This document shows positions 35,973 through 44,022 of a stretch of DNA of 44,022 nucleotides, piece by piece. The stretch's first letter is position 1; every line of letters begins with the position of its first letter. A model generated the notes under the pieces. The model saw nothing but the letters and a program-made list of their open reading frames with translations, did no database searches and had not been told where the DNA came from. A program made the position numbers and the translations under genes. The DNA is from a virus. The stretch is from positions 1 to 44,022 of IMG/VR virus record IMGVR_UViG_3300047163_000078, one strand, 5' to 3'.

Positions 35973-36439
35973 AGACAATCATTTGGCGCGGCTTCCACAG
36001 CGAGAGCCGGGCCGTCGAGGTTCAGCCAGGAGTGTTCGACATTAGCCAACACTCGGTGAACCATCACGGCGACGTCGATGAGAAACCCTATCACACATCG
36101 AAAGGCTGGAGCCTGGACTACATCGAGCAGCGACAGCGTGAAGATCATGCCGAGCTCATCGTCGTCAAGAGAAAAAAAAGATACGCGGACATCATCGGCG
36201 CGGCCGTCGAGTTCGACGGCATCGTTCGAGAACAAGGCGAAAAGTTGCGCAAGCTAGCATCCCGGATCGGCAAGGAATTGGGGATGGACGAATCCGCTGC
36301 TCACCTCGTTATCTTCCGAGCGTGGCTGGGGCTGGCATCGGAACTCGAAGAGGGACCAGAATTCAAAATTCTGGAACACGAACAGAAAAAGTCGGTACCG
36401 CGCGAGATGCCGATCGAAGAACCGCAACTGGTGTCTTAA
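35969..36439 (+). CDS. Hypothetical protein of the control/recombination operon
   Basis: 156 residues from the ATG at 35969. N-terminal half (WRGFHSESRAVEVQPGVFDISQHSVNHHGDVDEKPYHT) beta-rich; C-terminal half helical (YADIIGAAVEFDGIVREQGEKLRKLASRIGKELGMDESAAHLVIFRAWL). No family recognised. Overlaps the previous gene by ATGA and stands right before the RecE-like gene. Confidence 0.55.
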   Translation: MKTIIWRGFHSESRAVEVQPGVFDISQHSVNHHGDVDEKPYHTSKGWSLDYIEQRQREDHAELIVVKRKKRYADIIGAAVEFDGIVREQGEKLRKLASRIGKELGMDESAAHLVIFRAWLGLASELEEGPEFKILEHEQKKSVPREMPIEEPQLVS

Positions 36440-36466
36440 CTCAAAACCCGTAACTCGGAACTACCC

Positions 36467-37285
36467 ATGAAAGACGGCATCTATCCCGGCATGAGCCGGT
36501 CCGATTACGAGCAAATTGAGGCGGTGAATTGGTCCGTCCTGAAGCATTTCAGGCGGACCCCCGCTCACGCTCGTGAATTCATGCTCCACCCGCCGGCACC
36601 GACCGAATCTCTCGAATTCGGTTCGGCGTTCCACTGTGCGGTATTGGAGCCCGAACGTTTCCAAACGGCTTACGCCGTTCCTCCCAAATTTGATCGACGC
36701 ACCACGATCGGCAAGCAAGGTTGGGCCCAATGGGAAGAAGAACATCGCGGCGTTGAGTGCGTCCATCCCGACGATATGGCCGCCATTCATGGCATGCGTG
36801 AATCGCTGCTCGGCAACGAAATAGTAGCCAGCATCCTGTCGGCACAGGGAAAAAACGAAGTGGCCGTCGTTTGGACCGATCCGGAGACGGGCCTGCGCTG
36901 CAAGGGATTGCTTGACCGCATTTGCACATACGCTGGTTGGACGACTGTTCTGGACCTGAAATCGACTCCTGACGCGGGCGAATGGTCTTTCAGCGGTTCG
37001 TTCGGCAAATACCAGTACCACGGTCAGGCAGCGTTCTACCTGTGGGGATTGGAAACGCTCGCGCCGCTCGACAGGCAATTCATTTTCGCGGCGGTCGAAA
37101 AGGACCGGCCGCACTGTGTCGCCGTGTACAAGCCGGACGAAGATGCGATCCTGGCCGGCCGCGCTAAGTTCCGCCGCTACCTGACGCAATTCCGCGAATG
37201 CCAATCGACCGGAATTTGGCCCGGTTACCCCGTCGAGATTTGCCGCCTGAGTGTGCCGCGTTGGGAGGTGGAAAATGCCGCTTAG
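36467..37285 (+). CDS. RecE-like PD-(D/E)XK exonuclease
   Basis: 272 residues. Opening YPGMSRSDYEQIEAVNWSVLKHF and EFGSAFHCAVLEP, then GLLDRICTYAGWTTVLDLKST (the D...D-x-K catalytic core) and QYHGQAAFYLWGL (the Q-x-x-x-Y motif), as in RecE/exonuclease VIII-type phage enzymes. It would chew 5' ends to give single strands for annealing. The next gene overlaps it by 11 bases and is the expected partner. Confidence 0.8.
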   Translation: MKDGIYPGMSRSDYEQIEAVNWSVLKHFRRTPAHAREFMLHPPAPTESLEFGSAFHCAVLEPERFQTAYAVPPKFDRRTTIGKQGWAQWEEEHRGVECVHPDDMAAIHGMRESLLGNEIVASILSAQGKNEVAVVWTDPETGLRCKGLLDRICTYAGWTTVLDLKSTPDAGEWSFSGSFGKYQYHGQAAFYLWGLETLAPLDRQFIFAAVEKDRPHCVAVYKPDEDAILAGRAKFRRYLTQFRECQSTGIWPGYPVEICRLSVPRWEVENAA

Positions 37286-38303
37286 TGACCTGATCCAACC
37301 GCGACTGATTGAGCTGGGGAAAATCAAAATCGGTTCGCTGGGCGAAGAGCGCAAATCGTCGGGCGGCGGAACGTGGCGGCTGCCGCAGAAACTCGACCAT
37401 TTTTTGATAACGACGATGAACCGCGACAAGGCCGGATCCTTGATCCAGGATACGGACCTGATGGAATATCTGGCCTCCCAAGGGTTCGCTGGCACTGACG
37501 GCAAGCTTCGCGAGCTACCCATCAGCCTGTTGAGCAACGACGTGGAAGATGTGATGCAGTCGGCCTACGTCTGGTACGAGGGCAAAAAGTGTGCGGCCAG
37601 ATCGGACGGCAAGACGCTTACGAAACTATACGACGGCAGGGCACGCAAATGGCTGGAAACGCCTGAAGAAGTCGATTGGAAACCGGAATATGCCCAGTTG
37701 AAAACAGACAAGGGAGCGCCACGGTTCAAGCTTCATTCAACGTTCAATTGCATCATCGCGGCGAAAGAATCCCGCTGGGGCGGCGTCTACAAGCTCCGGA
37801 CGACGTCGGTTATTTCCGCCCAACAGCTTTACTCGTCGATCTTGCATATCCGCGAATTGACCGGCGGCGTACTGCGAGGCTTGCCGCTTCGCTTGGTGGT
37901 TCGTCCCGTCCAAGTGTCGCCGGACGGCAAAACGTCGACCGTCTACGTCGTCCACGTCGAACTACGCGGATCGTCGCTCGACGAAGTTCAGCAATTAGCC
38001 CTGAAACGCGCCCAGTTTGAGCTGGCGAACCGCCAAGCGCTCGATAAAGCCAAGGCCGAATACAAGACGCTTTTGGCCCTTCCCGGCTACCGGGAGTCGG
38101 CGGAAGAACAATCGGAGATTGCCCAGGAGTTCCACCCGGAAACATTTGAGTCGGCACCGCCAGCCAAAGTCGATCCACTGACGGCAGCACTCGGCATTAA
38201 CGAGCCGGCCCAGGTTCCGGAAAAAGAAGTCGAGGTCGATGAGTTCGGCGTCCCGATTTTTCAGGACGGCAGGGGCGATGCGTGGGTGAATTCAGAATCG
38301 TAA
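37275..38303 (+). CDS. gp3-like protein (RDF-like family), partner of the RecE-like exonuclease
   Basis: 342 residues from the ATG at 37275 (GGGAGG 6 bases upstream). LIELGKIKIGSLGEERKSSGGGTWRLPQKLDHFLITTMNRDKAGSLIQDTDLM reminds me of the gp3-like family (phiC31 gp3 recombination directionality factor), large in phage recombination clusters and sometimes placed where RecT would be. A single-strand annealing function is therefore also possible. The C-terminal 100 residues are acidic and linker-like. Family placement is from memory and not certain. Confidence 0.55.
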   Translation: MPLSDLIQPRLIELGKIKIGSLGEERKSSGGGTWRLPQKLDHFLITTMNRDKAGSLIQDTDLMEYLASQGFAGTDGKLRELPISLLSNDVEDVMQSAYVWYEGKKCAARSDGKTLTKLYDGRARKWLETPEEVDWKPEYAQLKTDKGAPRFKLHSTFNCIIAAKESRWGGVYKLRTTSVISAQQLYSSILHIRELTGGVLRGLPLRLVVRPVQVSPDGKTSTVYVVHVELRGSSLDEVQQLALKRAQFELANRQALDKAKAEYKTLLALPGYRESAEEQSEIAQEFHPETFESAPPAKVDPLTAALGINEPAQVPEKEVEVDEFGVPIFQDGRGDAWVNSES

Positions 38304-38330
38304 AGACACTTTGAGACAGGACAGCCACGG

Positions 38331-39194
38331 ATGGCCGCCAAGTTTAGAAAGATCGATCCCCGAATGTGGCACGACGAGAAATTTCGCCGGCTCAGGCCCG
38401 ACGATAAGCTTCTCGCCGTCTACGCGTTGACCTGCCAACAGGTCAACCGGATCGGCTTTTTTGTGTTCTCGATTTCGCTCGCGTCGGGACAGCTTGGATA
38501 CCCATCCGATACCCTTCGCAAGGGGATGCTAAGGGTATGCGATACCCTTTCATGGCGCTTCGACGAGGCCACAGAAGTGCTTTTTTTGCCCACTTGGTGG
38601 AAGTACAACGGCGCTTGCGGACCAAAAACGATGGCCGGAAATTTGGCCGATTTGCACGATGTTCCGCAAACCTATTTGTTTGAAGAGTTTGCGTCTGAAA
38701 TCAGGTACCTTTCCGATGCCGAAATCAGGGAGTTCACAAGGGTATGCCAAGGGTATGCCAAGGGTATAGGGGTGGCTTGGTCGTTTGGCGCGCAGGAGCA
38801 AGAGCAGGAACAAGAGCAAGAACAAGAGCAGGAACAGGATGTAGTTTCTTGCTCGGAGCCGGCAAAGCCGGCATCCGAGCCGGCCGTCCCGTTTTTGATT
38901 TTCCCGTGTGTCGGCACCGGCAAAAAAGAATGGCCGCTCATGCCCGAAAAGCTTGCCGAACTCAAAGGCTCTTTCCCCGGCGTCGATGTGGAGTCGGAAT
39001 GCCGGAAGGCCAGGCAGTGGTGCATCGACAATTCTGCCAAACGGAAAACGTTCGGCGGAATGCCAAAGTTTCTTTCGAGCTGGCTGGGACGCGCCCAGGA
39101 TCACGCGCGGCCGAATTTGTCGAGCAAGCCGACGCTCGGCGAAAAGTTCCGCGAGTCGGTCACTGAGTTCATGCGAGCCGAGGGAAAACTGTGA
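38331..39194 (+). CDS. Replication initiator-like protein with internal origin repeats
   Basis: 287 residues. N-terminal ~100 residues look like a winged-helix DNA-binding domain of phage replisome organizers (FRKIDPRMWHDEKFRRLRPDDKLLAVYALTCQQVNRIGFFVFS). A low-complexity (EQ)n linker at about 155-170, coded by repeats of GAGCAA-type hexamers, joins a helical C-terminal domain (GGMPKFLSSWLGRAQ). Multiple AAGGGTAT boxes lie in the gene (38497-38549, 38738-38767). As in lambda O, the initiator probably binds boxes in its own gene. The next gene is a helicase loader. Confidence 0.65.
   Translation: MAAKFRKIDPRMWHDEKFRRLRPDDKLLAVYALTCQQVNRIGFFVFSISLASGQLGYPSDTLRKGMLRVCDTLSWRFDEATEVLFLPTWWKYNGACGPKTMAGNLADLHDVPQTYLFEEFASEIRYLSDAEIREFTRVCQGYAKGIGVAWSFGAQEQEQEQEQEQEQEQDVVSCSEPAKPASEPAVPFLIFPCVGTGKKEWPLMPEKLAELKGSFPGVDVESECRKARQWCIDNSAKRKTFGGMPKFLSSWLGRAQDHARPNLSSKPTLGEKFRESVTEFMRAEGKL
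38497..38549. repeat. Iteron-like boxes in the initiator gene, left group
   Basis: ATACCCTT at 38509-38516, AAGGGTAT at 38531-38538 and ATACCCTT at 38542-38549 are exact copies of one octamer, two in inverted orientation; AAGGGGAT at 38520-38527 and GGATACCC near 38497-38504 are close variants. Arranged in opposing pairs, these look like binding sites for a dimeric initiator. Confidence 0.7.
38738..38767 (+). repeat. Iterons: three tandem 11-bp AAGGGTATGCC repeats
   Basis: AAGGGTAT at 38738, 38749 and 38760, exactly 11 bases apart (about one helix turn), the first two followed by GCC. With the left group this gives six exact octamers in ~260 bases, far above chance. The purine-rich hexamer region with GAGCAA/GAACAA units follows at ~38790-38840. 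Confidence 0.8.
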
Positions 39195-39784
39195 CGCACG
39201 AAGAATTTTGCAAAATCTACGCTTACGTCACGGCCGGTTGCGGCCAGGCGTTGAACGCGGATTCGATGCGCGTGTATTTCGACCTGCTCAAGGACATTCC
39301 GTTTGAAGCGATGGAGATCGCGGCCAAACGCGTCATCGTCGAGCATCGATGGCCGTCTTTCCCTTCGATTGCGGAACTTCGCTCTGCCGGCGTCTTGGCG
39401 ATGCACGGCAACTCACTCTCGGCGGCGGAAGCGTGGGGATTGGCTTGGAATGTGGCGAACAAGCTCGACCTAGACGTCATCGACCCGGATGAAGAATTTC
39501 TCAAGGCGCATCCAACGCACCGGTTGGCCTCCGGCATGGACGAGTTTCGCAAACTCCCAACACTCGTCCAGCGAGCGATGCAAACCTATGGTCTCCGCGA
39601 GCTTTCCTACTCAAAGGATCCGGTAACGGTCATTCGAGCCCAGTTCATGAAAGTCTTTGAGCAACTTTCGGCGAGCGGCAATCGCGATGCGTTGCTGCCG
39701 CCGTCAGCGAAGAACGCGATCGGCGTCCGTTTGCCGTCGTTAGCCGGAACGTTGGCGTCAATCGGAAAGGAATTGCCTCAATGA
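39191..39784 (+). CDS. Helicase loader (SPP1 G39P-like)
   Basis: 197 residues from a GTG at 39191 that overlaps the previous stop. N-terminal domain MTHEEFCKIYAYVTAGCGQALNADSMRVYFDLLKDIPFEAMEIAAKRVIVEHRWPSFPSIAELRSA is the recognisable signature of G39P-type loaders, which bring a DnaB-like helicase to the origin. The C-terminal half is variable. Position after the initiator supports this. No DnaB-type helicase gene is in the window, so the host helicase would be used. Confidence 0.7.
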   Translation: MTHEEFCKIYAYVTAGCGQALNADSMRVYFDLLKDIPFEAMEIAAKRVIVEHRWPSFPSIAELRSAGVLAMHGNSLSAAEAWGLAWNVANKLDLDVIDPDEEFLKAHPTHRLASGMDEFRKLPTLVQRAMQTYGLRELSYSKDPVTVIRAQFMKVFEQLSASGNRDALLPPSAKNAIGVRLPSLAGTLASIGKELPQ

Positions 39785-39963
39785 CCCACCGTGAGCGAAT
39801 CGTTGAAACGCTGGACGGAGATACGTTCGTTGTCGTCGACGTAACGGTTTTCGCGGATGGGAACGAAAACAGTGAGGATGCCGAAGCGCAAAGTCGTGTT
39901 ATTCGTGGTCAACCAATTCCGACCAAGGAACGAATAACACGAATCAAGATTGAAAGGATTTGA
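39781..39963 (+). CDS. Small hypothetical protein
   Basis: 60 residues starting in an ATGA overlap with the loader. MTHRERIVETLDGDTFVVVDVTVFADGNENSEDAEAQSRVIRGQPIPTKERITRIKIERI reads as a small beta-rich protein. Unknown. Confidence 0.55.
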   Translation: MTHRERIVETLDGDTFVVVDVTVFADGNENSEDAEAQSRVIRGQPIPTKERITRIKIERI

Positions 39964-39965
39964 TC

Positions 39966-40223
39966 ATGGATTGGATTTGGCTTGTCATTCTCGCCGCGAC
40001 TTGCCTCTGTGTGATTGCCTGTCTGTTTTGCTGGCTATGCTGCCGGATGGCCTGGAACGCGGCGGAAGAGGCAGCAACACGAATCGCCTCGATCAAACAA
40101 CCCGAACCGGCGAAGCTTCGATTTAACTCATTCGCGCGAGAGCGAGAACTCTGGCCGGCGGTAAAGCCGATCGCTCCCGGCAAAGACCAACCGGCGTTGA
40201 AAATCTTTGAGGGAGCGGACTGA
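39966..40223 (+). CDS. Membrane-anchored Cys-rich small protein
   Basis: 85 residues from the ATG at 39966 with AAAGGATT before. Residues 3-27 (WIWLVILAATCLCVIACLFCWLCC) form a Cys-rich membrane helix; the rest is polar (NAAEEAATRIASIKQPEPAKLRFNSFARE). Could be a host-membrane factor such as superinfection exclusion. Unknown. Confidence 0.6.
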   Translation: MDWIWLVILAATCLCVIACLFCWLCCRMAWNAAEEAATRIASIKQPEPAKLRFNSFARERELWPAVKPIAPGKDQPALKIFEGAD

Positions 40224-40265
40224 GATACTGAAAGACCCCAACCGTTAGAAATTAAAGGAGTGAGC

Positions 40266-41456
40266 ATGAACGACGATGTGAAAAATTGGCGCGACAAGCC
40301 GGTCAGTGACCTGAAGGTTCCGCAGATCACGAAAAAGGTTTTGGGCGACCGCGAACTCAAAACCTTCGGCGACGTGTGGAATGCGCTCGAACGGGCCGAC
40401 GACATCGGGCTGGGAGTGTTGCAAGAAAAAGTTCGCGGCCAGATCGACGATGCCAAGACGGCCGCCGGCGATGTGGCGAGCGTCGACCTGGGCGACAAGA
40501 CGCTGCCCTTGACGAACGGCGAAGCCATCGACGCCGATCCTCTTGGCTTGGCGGCCGATGTCCCGTCGATTCCTGAAGCCGCCGCAGTACCCGAACCCGT
40601 TCCGATTTCGGAAGCGGTCGATGAAGTCGTGAACAATGTCGTCGAGTCGGCCAAGGTTGCTTGCCCCAATTGCTCCAACACTGGCGTTGTCGGCGAAAGC
40701 GACACCTGCCCGGTCTGTAACGGATCCGGGCTAGTCGCCGCAAGCGAGGCGAAACGCTTAGTCGCTCCCAACGTCGAGCCGTCGAAGATCGACGAGCATT
40801 TGCTGCTACAGCAAATCCAAGACGCGCAGCGGGAGATTGACGAGCAAGAAGAGAAAATCGCCGCGATGAAAGAAGACCTCAAAGATGAAAACAAAGAACT
40901 CGAAGCGCTTCAACTTGGACTGGCGAAGCTCATCCGCCAGAGCAAAGCGGACCAACAGCCGAACCTGTTTAACCAGCCGCCAGAGGCTGGAGACTGTGAA
41001 GAACAAGAAGGGCCAACCAAGGATCAGGAACCGGCCAGCAAGCTGACCGAAGCGGAAAACAGCGAACTCTGGCGGCAATTCCCGCTCGAACGCTTCACGC
41101 AGTTCGGGCTCGCGAAGAGCGTAATCGCCAAGCTCGCGGAAGCGTCCCCGCCGATCTTGACGCAAGGCGACTTGGCGGATTACTCGAAGCCGGGCCCGAC
41201 CGGATGGACGAAGCCGCTCGTTGACATTCCCGGCATCGGCAAGGGCAAAGCCGAGAAGATCGAGGATGCGGGCATCAAGTTCTGGGCGTGGTGGGGAGCG
41301 GGCGGGCAAGTCGAGTTCGCAAAAGAAAAAGGATTGACCAATGGGAATGATTCTCCCGCCGGAACTGGAAACGAAAATCCTCCAACAATCGATCCCGGCG
41401 AAACGCTCGCCGACGATTGGAGCGAACCCGGAGGCAAAGAGCGAGCGGCCGCTTAA
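40266..41456 (+). CDS. Mosaic protein: DnaJ-type zinc half, coiled coil, helix-hairpin-helix
   Basis: 396 residues from the ATG at 40266, AAAGGAG 6 bases upstream. CPNCSNTGVVG and CPVCNGSGLV at about 132-155 form one DnaJ-type zinc knuckle pair. A coiled coil follows (LLLQQIQDAQREIDEQEEKIAAMKEDLKDENKELEALQLGLAKLI). Near 325-345, VDIPGIGKGKAEKIEDAGIKFW is a helix-hairpin-helix DNA-binding motif. Two low-complexity linkers join these parts. Zinc plus HhH suggests a DNA-junction or annealing accessory, and the RusA gene is next. The combination is unusual. Confidence 0.6.
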   Translation: MNDDVKNWRDKPVSDLKVPQITKKVLGDRELKTFGDVWNALERADDIGLGVLQEKVRGQIDDAKTAAGDVASVDLGDKTLPLTNGEAIDADPLGLAADVPSIPEAAAVPEPVPISEAVDEVVNNVVESAKVACPNCSNTGVVGESDTCPVCNGSGLVAASEAKRLVAPNVEPSKIDEHLLLQQIQDAQREIDEQEEKIAAMKEDLKDENKELEALQLGLAKLIRQSKADQQPNLFNQPPEAGDCEEQEGPTKDQEPASKLTEAENSELWRQFPLERFTQFGLAKSVIAKLAEASPPILTQGDLADYSKPGPTGWTKPLVDIPGIGKGKAEKIEDAGIKFWAWWGAGGQVEFAKEKGLTNGNDSPAGTGNENPPTIDPGETLADDWSEPGGKERAAA

Positions 41457-41457
41457 G

Positions 41458-41889
41458 GTGATTTTCTCGACCGCGGTTGTGCCCGTCCCACAACCGCGGC
41501 AGAGACACCGGATTGTTGGCGGCGGCCCGTCGGCGTATGTGCAAAACTACACGCCGACAACGCATCCAGTCAACGCGTTCAAAGCTTCGCTGCGATTGGC
41601 GTTTAGCCAAGCTTATCACGGCGAACCGTTGGAAGGGCCGATTGTTCTGCGAGCGTTGTTTCTGTTGCCAAGGCCCGCGCGGCTGATCTGGTCAACGAGG
41701 CCGATGCCGCGCGAGCCGCATGCGAAGAAGCCGGACAAGGACAACCTCGAGAAGGCCCTGAAGGATGCCTTGACCAAACTGGCGTGGCGGGACGATGCCC
41801 AGGTGTTCGACGGCCGCGTGAAGAAGCTCTATGCCGCCGGCGACGAATCGCCTGGCGTTTATTGCGAGATTGAAGCGTTAGGGAGTTGA
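41458..41889 (+). CDS. RusA-type Holliday junction resolvase
   Basis: 143 residues from a GTG at 41458 (VIFSTAVVPVPQPRQRHRI, the usual RusA start). An ATG at 41341 also has a ribosome-binding site (AAAAGGATTGACC) and would overlap the previous gene by 116 bases. The core KKPDKDNLEKALKDALTKLAWRDDAQVFDGRVKKLY carries the RusA acidic residues (KPDxDN, D-D). Cuts four-way junctions made during recombination or packaging. Confidence 0.8.
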   Translation: MIFSTAVVPVPQPRQRHRIVGGGPSAYVQNYTPTTHPVNAFKASLRLAFSQAYHGEPLEGPIVLRALFLLPRPARLIWSTRPMPREPHAKKPDKDNLEKALKDALTKLAWRDDAQVFDGRVKKLYAAGDESPGVYCEIEALGS

Positions 41890-41890
41890 T

Positions 41891-42096
41891 ATGGTTCCCG
41901 GACAACATCGGCTGAGCATTCGCATCGAACACGACTCGGCAGACGAACGGCGCTGCTTTGAGCCTGTCGCCGTCGGCGAGCAAACGATCTTCGCCGGCGT
42001 TCTGGCGGAGGCGCTTGAAACTCTATTTTCGCCGATCCGGTCAAAGTGCTGGACGATGTGCGGAAGTTGTTGGACAAGAAGAAGAAATCTCACTGA
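41891..42096 (+). CDS. Small ORF with probable frameshift, upstream of Dcm-like gene
   Basis: From the ATG at 41891 the frame reads MVPGQHRLSIRIEHDSADERRCFEPVAVGEQTIFAGVLAEALETLF. At TTTTC (42026-42030) a -1 shift gives FADPVKVLDDVRKLLDKKKKSH and a stop at 42094-42096, 13 bases before the Dcm-like ATG. That end looks like a natural protein end. Without the shift the frame stays open straight into the cytosine methylase gene. Frameshift error, programmed shift, or genuine fusion are all possible. Confidence 0.45.
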
Positions 42097-42109
42097 GCAA
42101 GGAAGCAAC

Positions 42110-43738
42110 ATGCTGAAGGATTCTGAACTCATCGTTGATTCATTCGCCGGCGGCGGCGGCGCATCGGTCGGCATCGAGAAGGCTTTGGGCCGGCCGGTTG
42201 ATATCGCGATCAACCACAATGCCGATGCGATCGCCATGCATGCGGCCAACCATCCGCGAACTCGGCACCTGACCGAAGACGTTTGGAAGGTGTCGCCGAA
42301 AGAGGCAACCGCCGGCCGTTCGGTTGGACTTCTCTGGGCATCACCCGACTGTAAGCACTTCAGCCGCGCCAAAGGCTCGAAGCCGGTCGAAAAGAAAATC
42401 CGCTCGCTCGCCTGGATCGTCGTTCGTTGGGTGCTCGAATGTTCGCCGCGCATCATCGTCCTCGAAAACGTTCGCGAATTCGAGGAGTGGGGGCCGCTAC
42501 TGCCGCGTCAGGTTTGCCGTGCTTGTGGCTGGAAAGGAACGGAAGGCCAAACGCTATTGGCGCGCAAACGCCGGCGCTGCCCCGAATGCGAGTCGTTGAA
42601 TCTCACGGTGACGGAAGAGCTTGTCCCGGACCCCAAACGCAAAGGATTGACTTTTCGCAAATTCGTCGGCCGGCTCAAAGGTCTTGGCTATTCCGTGCAA
42701 TGGCGCACACTCGATGCCGCCGACTTCGGTTCGCCCACGCATCGACGGCGGTTGTTCATGGTTTGCCGGAACGACGGCGAGCCGATCCAATGGCCCGAAC
42801 CGACTCATGCCGATCCGAAGAAGATCGACGGACCGGGACTATTCGGCCAGACCGAGCGGCCGTGGAGAACGGCGGCCGAGTGTATCGATTGGTCGATCCC
42901 GTGCCCGTCGATCTTCGACCGCAAGAGGCCGCTGGCCGAGAAGACGCTCAAGCGAATCGCTCTAGGAATCAAGCGCTACGTTCTCGACAATCCCCGGCCT
43001 TTTTTGGTTAACTTGACGCATACGGGCGAGCGGCGAAATCCTTCGGTCGACGAGCCGCTGCCGACGGTGACGACCGCTCATCGAGGCGAATACGGCGTCA
43101 TCGCTCCAACACTCATTAACTGTGCCAACGGCGACAAGGGCCGATGGGGCAATGGGGCGCTCGACATCAAGACGCCGATCAACACGATTCATTCGGGCGG
43201 CAAAAACTTCGCCCTGGTGTCAACATTCATCGCGAAGCACTTTGGCGATGCCGTTGGAACGACGATCGACAGGCCATTGCCGACAACCACAACACGCGGC
43301 ACTCAAAATCAGATTGTCGCCGCAAACCTCGTTCGATTCAATCACGACGATGCCGGCGTTGATATTGAGCGTCCCGCTCCATCAGTGACAACCAATAACC
43401 ACGCCGCCTTGGTCTATTCGTTTCTCATCCGTTATTTCGGGACCGCCATCGGCCAACATGTGACCGCACCGCTTTACACAGTCACCGGAAAAGACCGCTT
43501 TGGCCTTGTGACGGTGATGATTGACGGCGAGCTATTTGTCATTGTGGACATCGGCATGCGGATGCTCACGCCGAGAGAACTGGCCCGATGCCAAGGTCTA
43601 GACGACAGTTTTATTCTGACCGGCACGAAGACGAGCCAAGTTGCCCGTATCGGCAACATGGTTTGTCCACAACCGGCCGAAGCGATCATTCGCGCCAACT
43701 GTTGTGCGGAAATGGCGGAGCATCTGAAAATAAAGTAG
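42110..43738 (+). CDS. dcm-like: C5-cytosine DNA methyltransferase with zinc insert and internal repeats
   Basis: 542 residues from the ATG at 42110 after AAGGAAG. Motif I is [17 protein letters not shown]; motif IV reads SPDCKHFS with the catalytic Cys; motif VI is ENV; motif VIII is [12 protein letters not shown]; motifs IX-X are [11 protein letters not shown] and [11 protein letters not shown] near the end. A four-Cys zinc insert (CRACGWKG...CPEC) lies after motif VI. The target region has three or four P-L-P-T-V-T-T-type repeats, common in phage cytosine methylases. It modifies cytosines to avoid host restriction. Confidence 0.88.
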   Translation: MLKDSELIVDSFAGGGGASVGIEKALGRPVDIAINHNADAIAMHAANHPRTRHLTEDVWKVSPKEATAGRSVGLLWASPDCKHFSRAKGSKPVEKKIRSLAWIVVRWVLECSPRIIVLENVREFEEWGPLLPRQVCRACGWKGTEGQTLLARKRRRCPECESLNLTVTEELVPDPKRKGLTFRKFVGRLKGLGYSVQWRTLDAADFGSPTHRRRLFMVCRNDGEPIQWPEPTHADPKKIDGPGLFGQTERPWRTAAECIDWSIPCPSIFDRKRPLAEKTLKRIALGIKRYVLDNPRPFLVNLTHTGERRNPSVDEPLPTVTTAHRGEYGVIAPTLINCANGDKGRWGNGALDIKTPINTIHSGGKNFALVSTFIAKHFGDAVGTTIDRPLPTTTTRGTQNQIVAANLVRFNHDDAGVDIERPAPSVTTNNHAALVYSFLIRYFGTAIGQHVTAPLYTVTGKDRFGLVTVMIDGELFVIVDIGMRMLTPRELARCQGLDDSFILTGTKTSQVARIGNMVCPQPAEAIIRANCCAEMAEHLKIK

Positions 43739-43775
43739 TGTCCGTCCGGTGGAGCAGACCACAAAGGAAAATCAC

Positions 43776-44022
43776 ATGACAAAAGACGAACTCAAACTCA
43801 TAATCGAAGCCCACATCCTATGGGTGAGCGATAATACAAAAGGAACCAGGGCCAACCTGTCCGGGGCCAACCTGTCCGGGGCCAACCTGTACGGGGCCAA
43901 CCTGTACGGGGCCAACCTGTACGGGGCCAACCTGTACGGGGCCAACCTGTCCGGGGCCAACCTGTCCGGGGCCAACCTGTACGGGGCCAACCTGTCCGGG
44001 GCCAACCTGTCCGGGGCCAACC
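43776..44022 (+). CDS. Pentapeptide-repeat protein, 5' part (runs off the end and continues at base 1)
   Basis: ATG at 43776, with AAAGGAAAATCAC in front. [25 protein letters not shown] is followed by repeats A-N-L-(S/Y)-G up to the end. The last bases of the window (GGGGCCAACC) repeat the first ten of the window, in a frame that fits joining through the repeat. The complete protein would have at least ~28 repeats plus the C-terminal DUF5758-like domain. The exact repeat number at the junction cannot be known from this contig. Confidence 0.8.
   Translation, partial: MTKDELKLIIEAHILWVSDNTKGTRANLSGANLSGANLYGANLYGANLYGANLYGANLSGANLSGANLYGANLSGANLSGAN
43851..44022 (+). repeat. 15-bp tandem repeat array (11 full units plus a partial)
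   Basis: Continues the GGGGCCAACCTGTCC/TAC unit that begins the window. Both window ends lie inside this array. Confidence 0.95.

Noticed and set aside
38790-38840. CRISPR-like or minisatellite array in the initiator gene
   Set aside because: The GAGCAA/GAACAA repeats are a coding (EQ)n linker without spacers.

Overview
This window looks like a nearly complete genome of a temperate, tailed double-stranded DNA phage (siphovirus-like, about 44 kb) with both ends inside one gene. The first 255 bases and the last ~170 bases are the same in-frame 15-base repeat of a pentapeptide-repeat gene, so the molecule is probably circular or circularly permuted, cut at that repeat by assembly. By eye the GC content is in the mid-to-high fifties. 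The host is probably a planctomycete. That is an inference from the style of the integrase (a GFGNTD motif where the first catalytic Arg is expected), the capsid genes and the secreted proteins; no database was searched.

Layout on the plus strand. (1) 1-4479: DNA-metabolism and modification genes (end of the pentapeptide protein, a 22-residue micro-ORF, a PAPS-reductase-like PP-loop enzyme, an SNF2-type helicase, an amino-methyltransferase, an HD hydrolase), most joined by 4- to 8-base overlaps. (2) 4667-9634: packaging and portal genes (small and large terminase, portal, Mu F-like head protein). (3) 9660-11406: a minus-strand cassette of four small genes with its own strong promoter, a duplicated leader, and two copies of a structured RNA with a tRNA-like acceptor/T-arm helix. 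(4) 11518-24981: head and tail genes (protease with nested scaffold, decoration, major capsid, small beta-rich proteins and fibre, connectors, tail tube, tail chaperone with a -1 frameshift, tape measure, distal tail and fibre). (5) 25015-29828: a minus-strand DUF3102-like gene, then membrane, secreted and papain-like proteins that probably serve lysis or host-surface roles; no ordinary endolysin is recognisable. (6) 29829-31330: an attachment region holding the 5' half of a tRNA-Lys, four arm-type repeats and a tyrosine integrase. (7) 31426-35972: a control region with a ribbon-helix-helix protein and a sigma-like factor around an AT-rich divergent region, a Mom-like acyltransferase gene carrying a tRNA-Gly-like sequence in its first codons, an excisionase-like HTH protein and small proteins. 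(8) 35969-43738: recombination and replication (RecE-like nuclease, gp3-like protein, initiator with an internal iteron origin, helicase loader, RusA resolvase), ending in a cytosine methyltransferase and the start of the pentapeptide gene.

Taken together: the phage integrates by a tyrosine integrase, replicates from an origin inside its initiator gene with a helicase loader, recombines with RecE/RusA-type enzymes, and carries three or four candidate DNA-modification enzymes. Three genes (4689, 11542, 18659) share a promoter-like motif so close to the ATG that the mRNAs would be leaderless. The most unusual elements are the paired tRNA-like RNAs, the tRNA-Gly-like sequence inside the Mom-like gene, the 5'-half tRNA att site, the iteron origin and the shared leaderless promoter motif.
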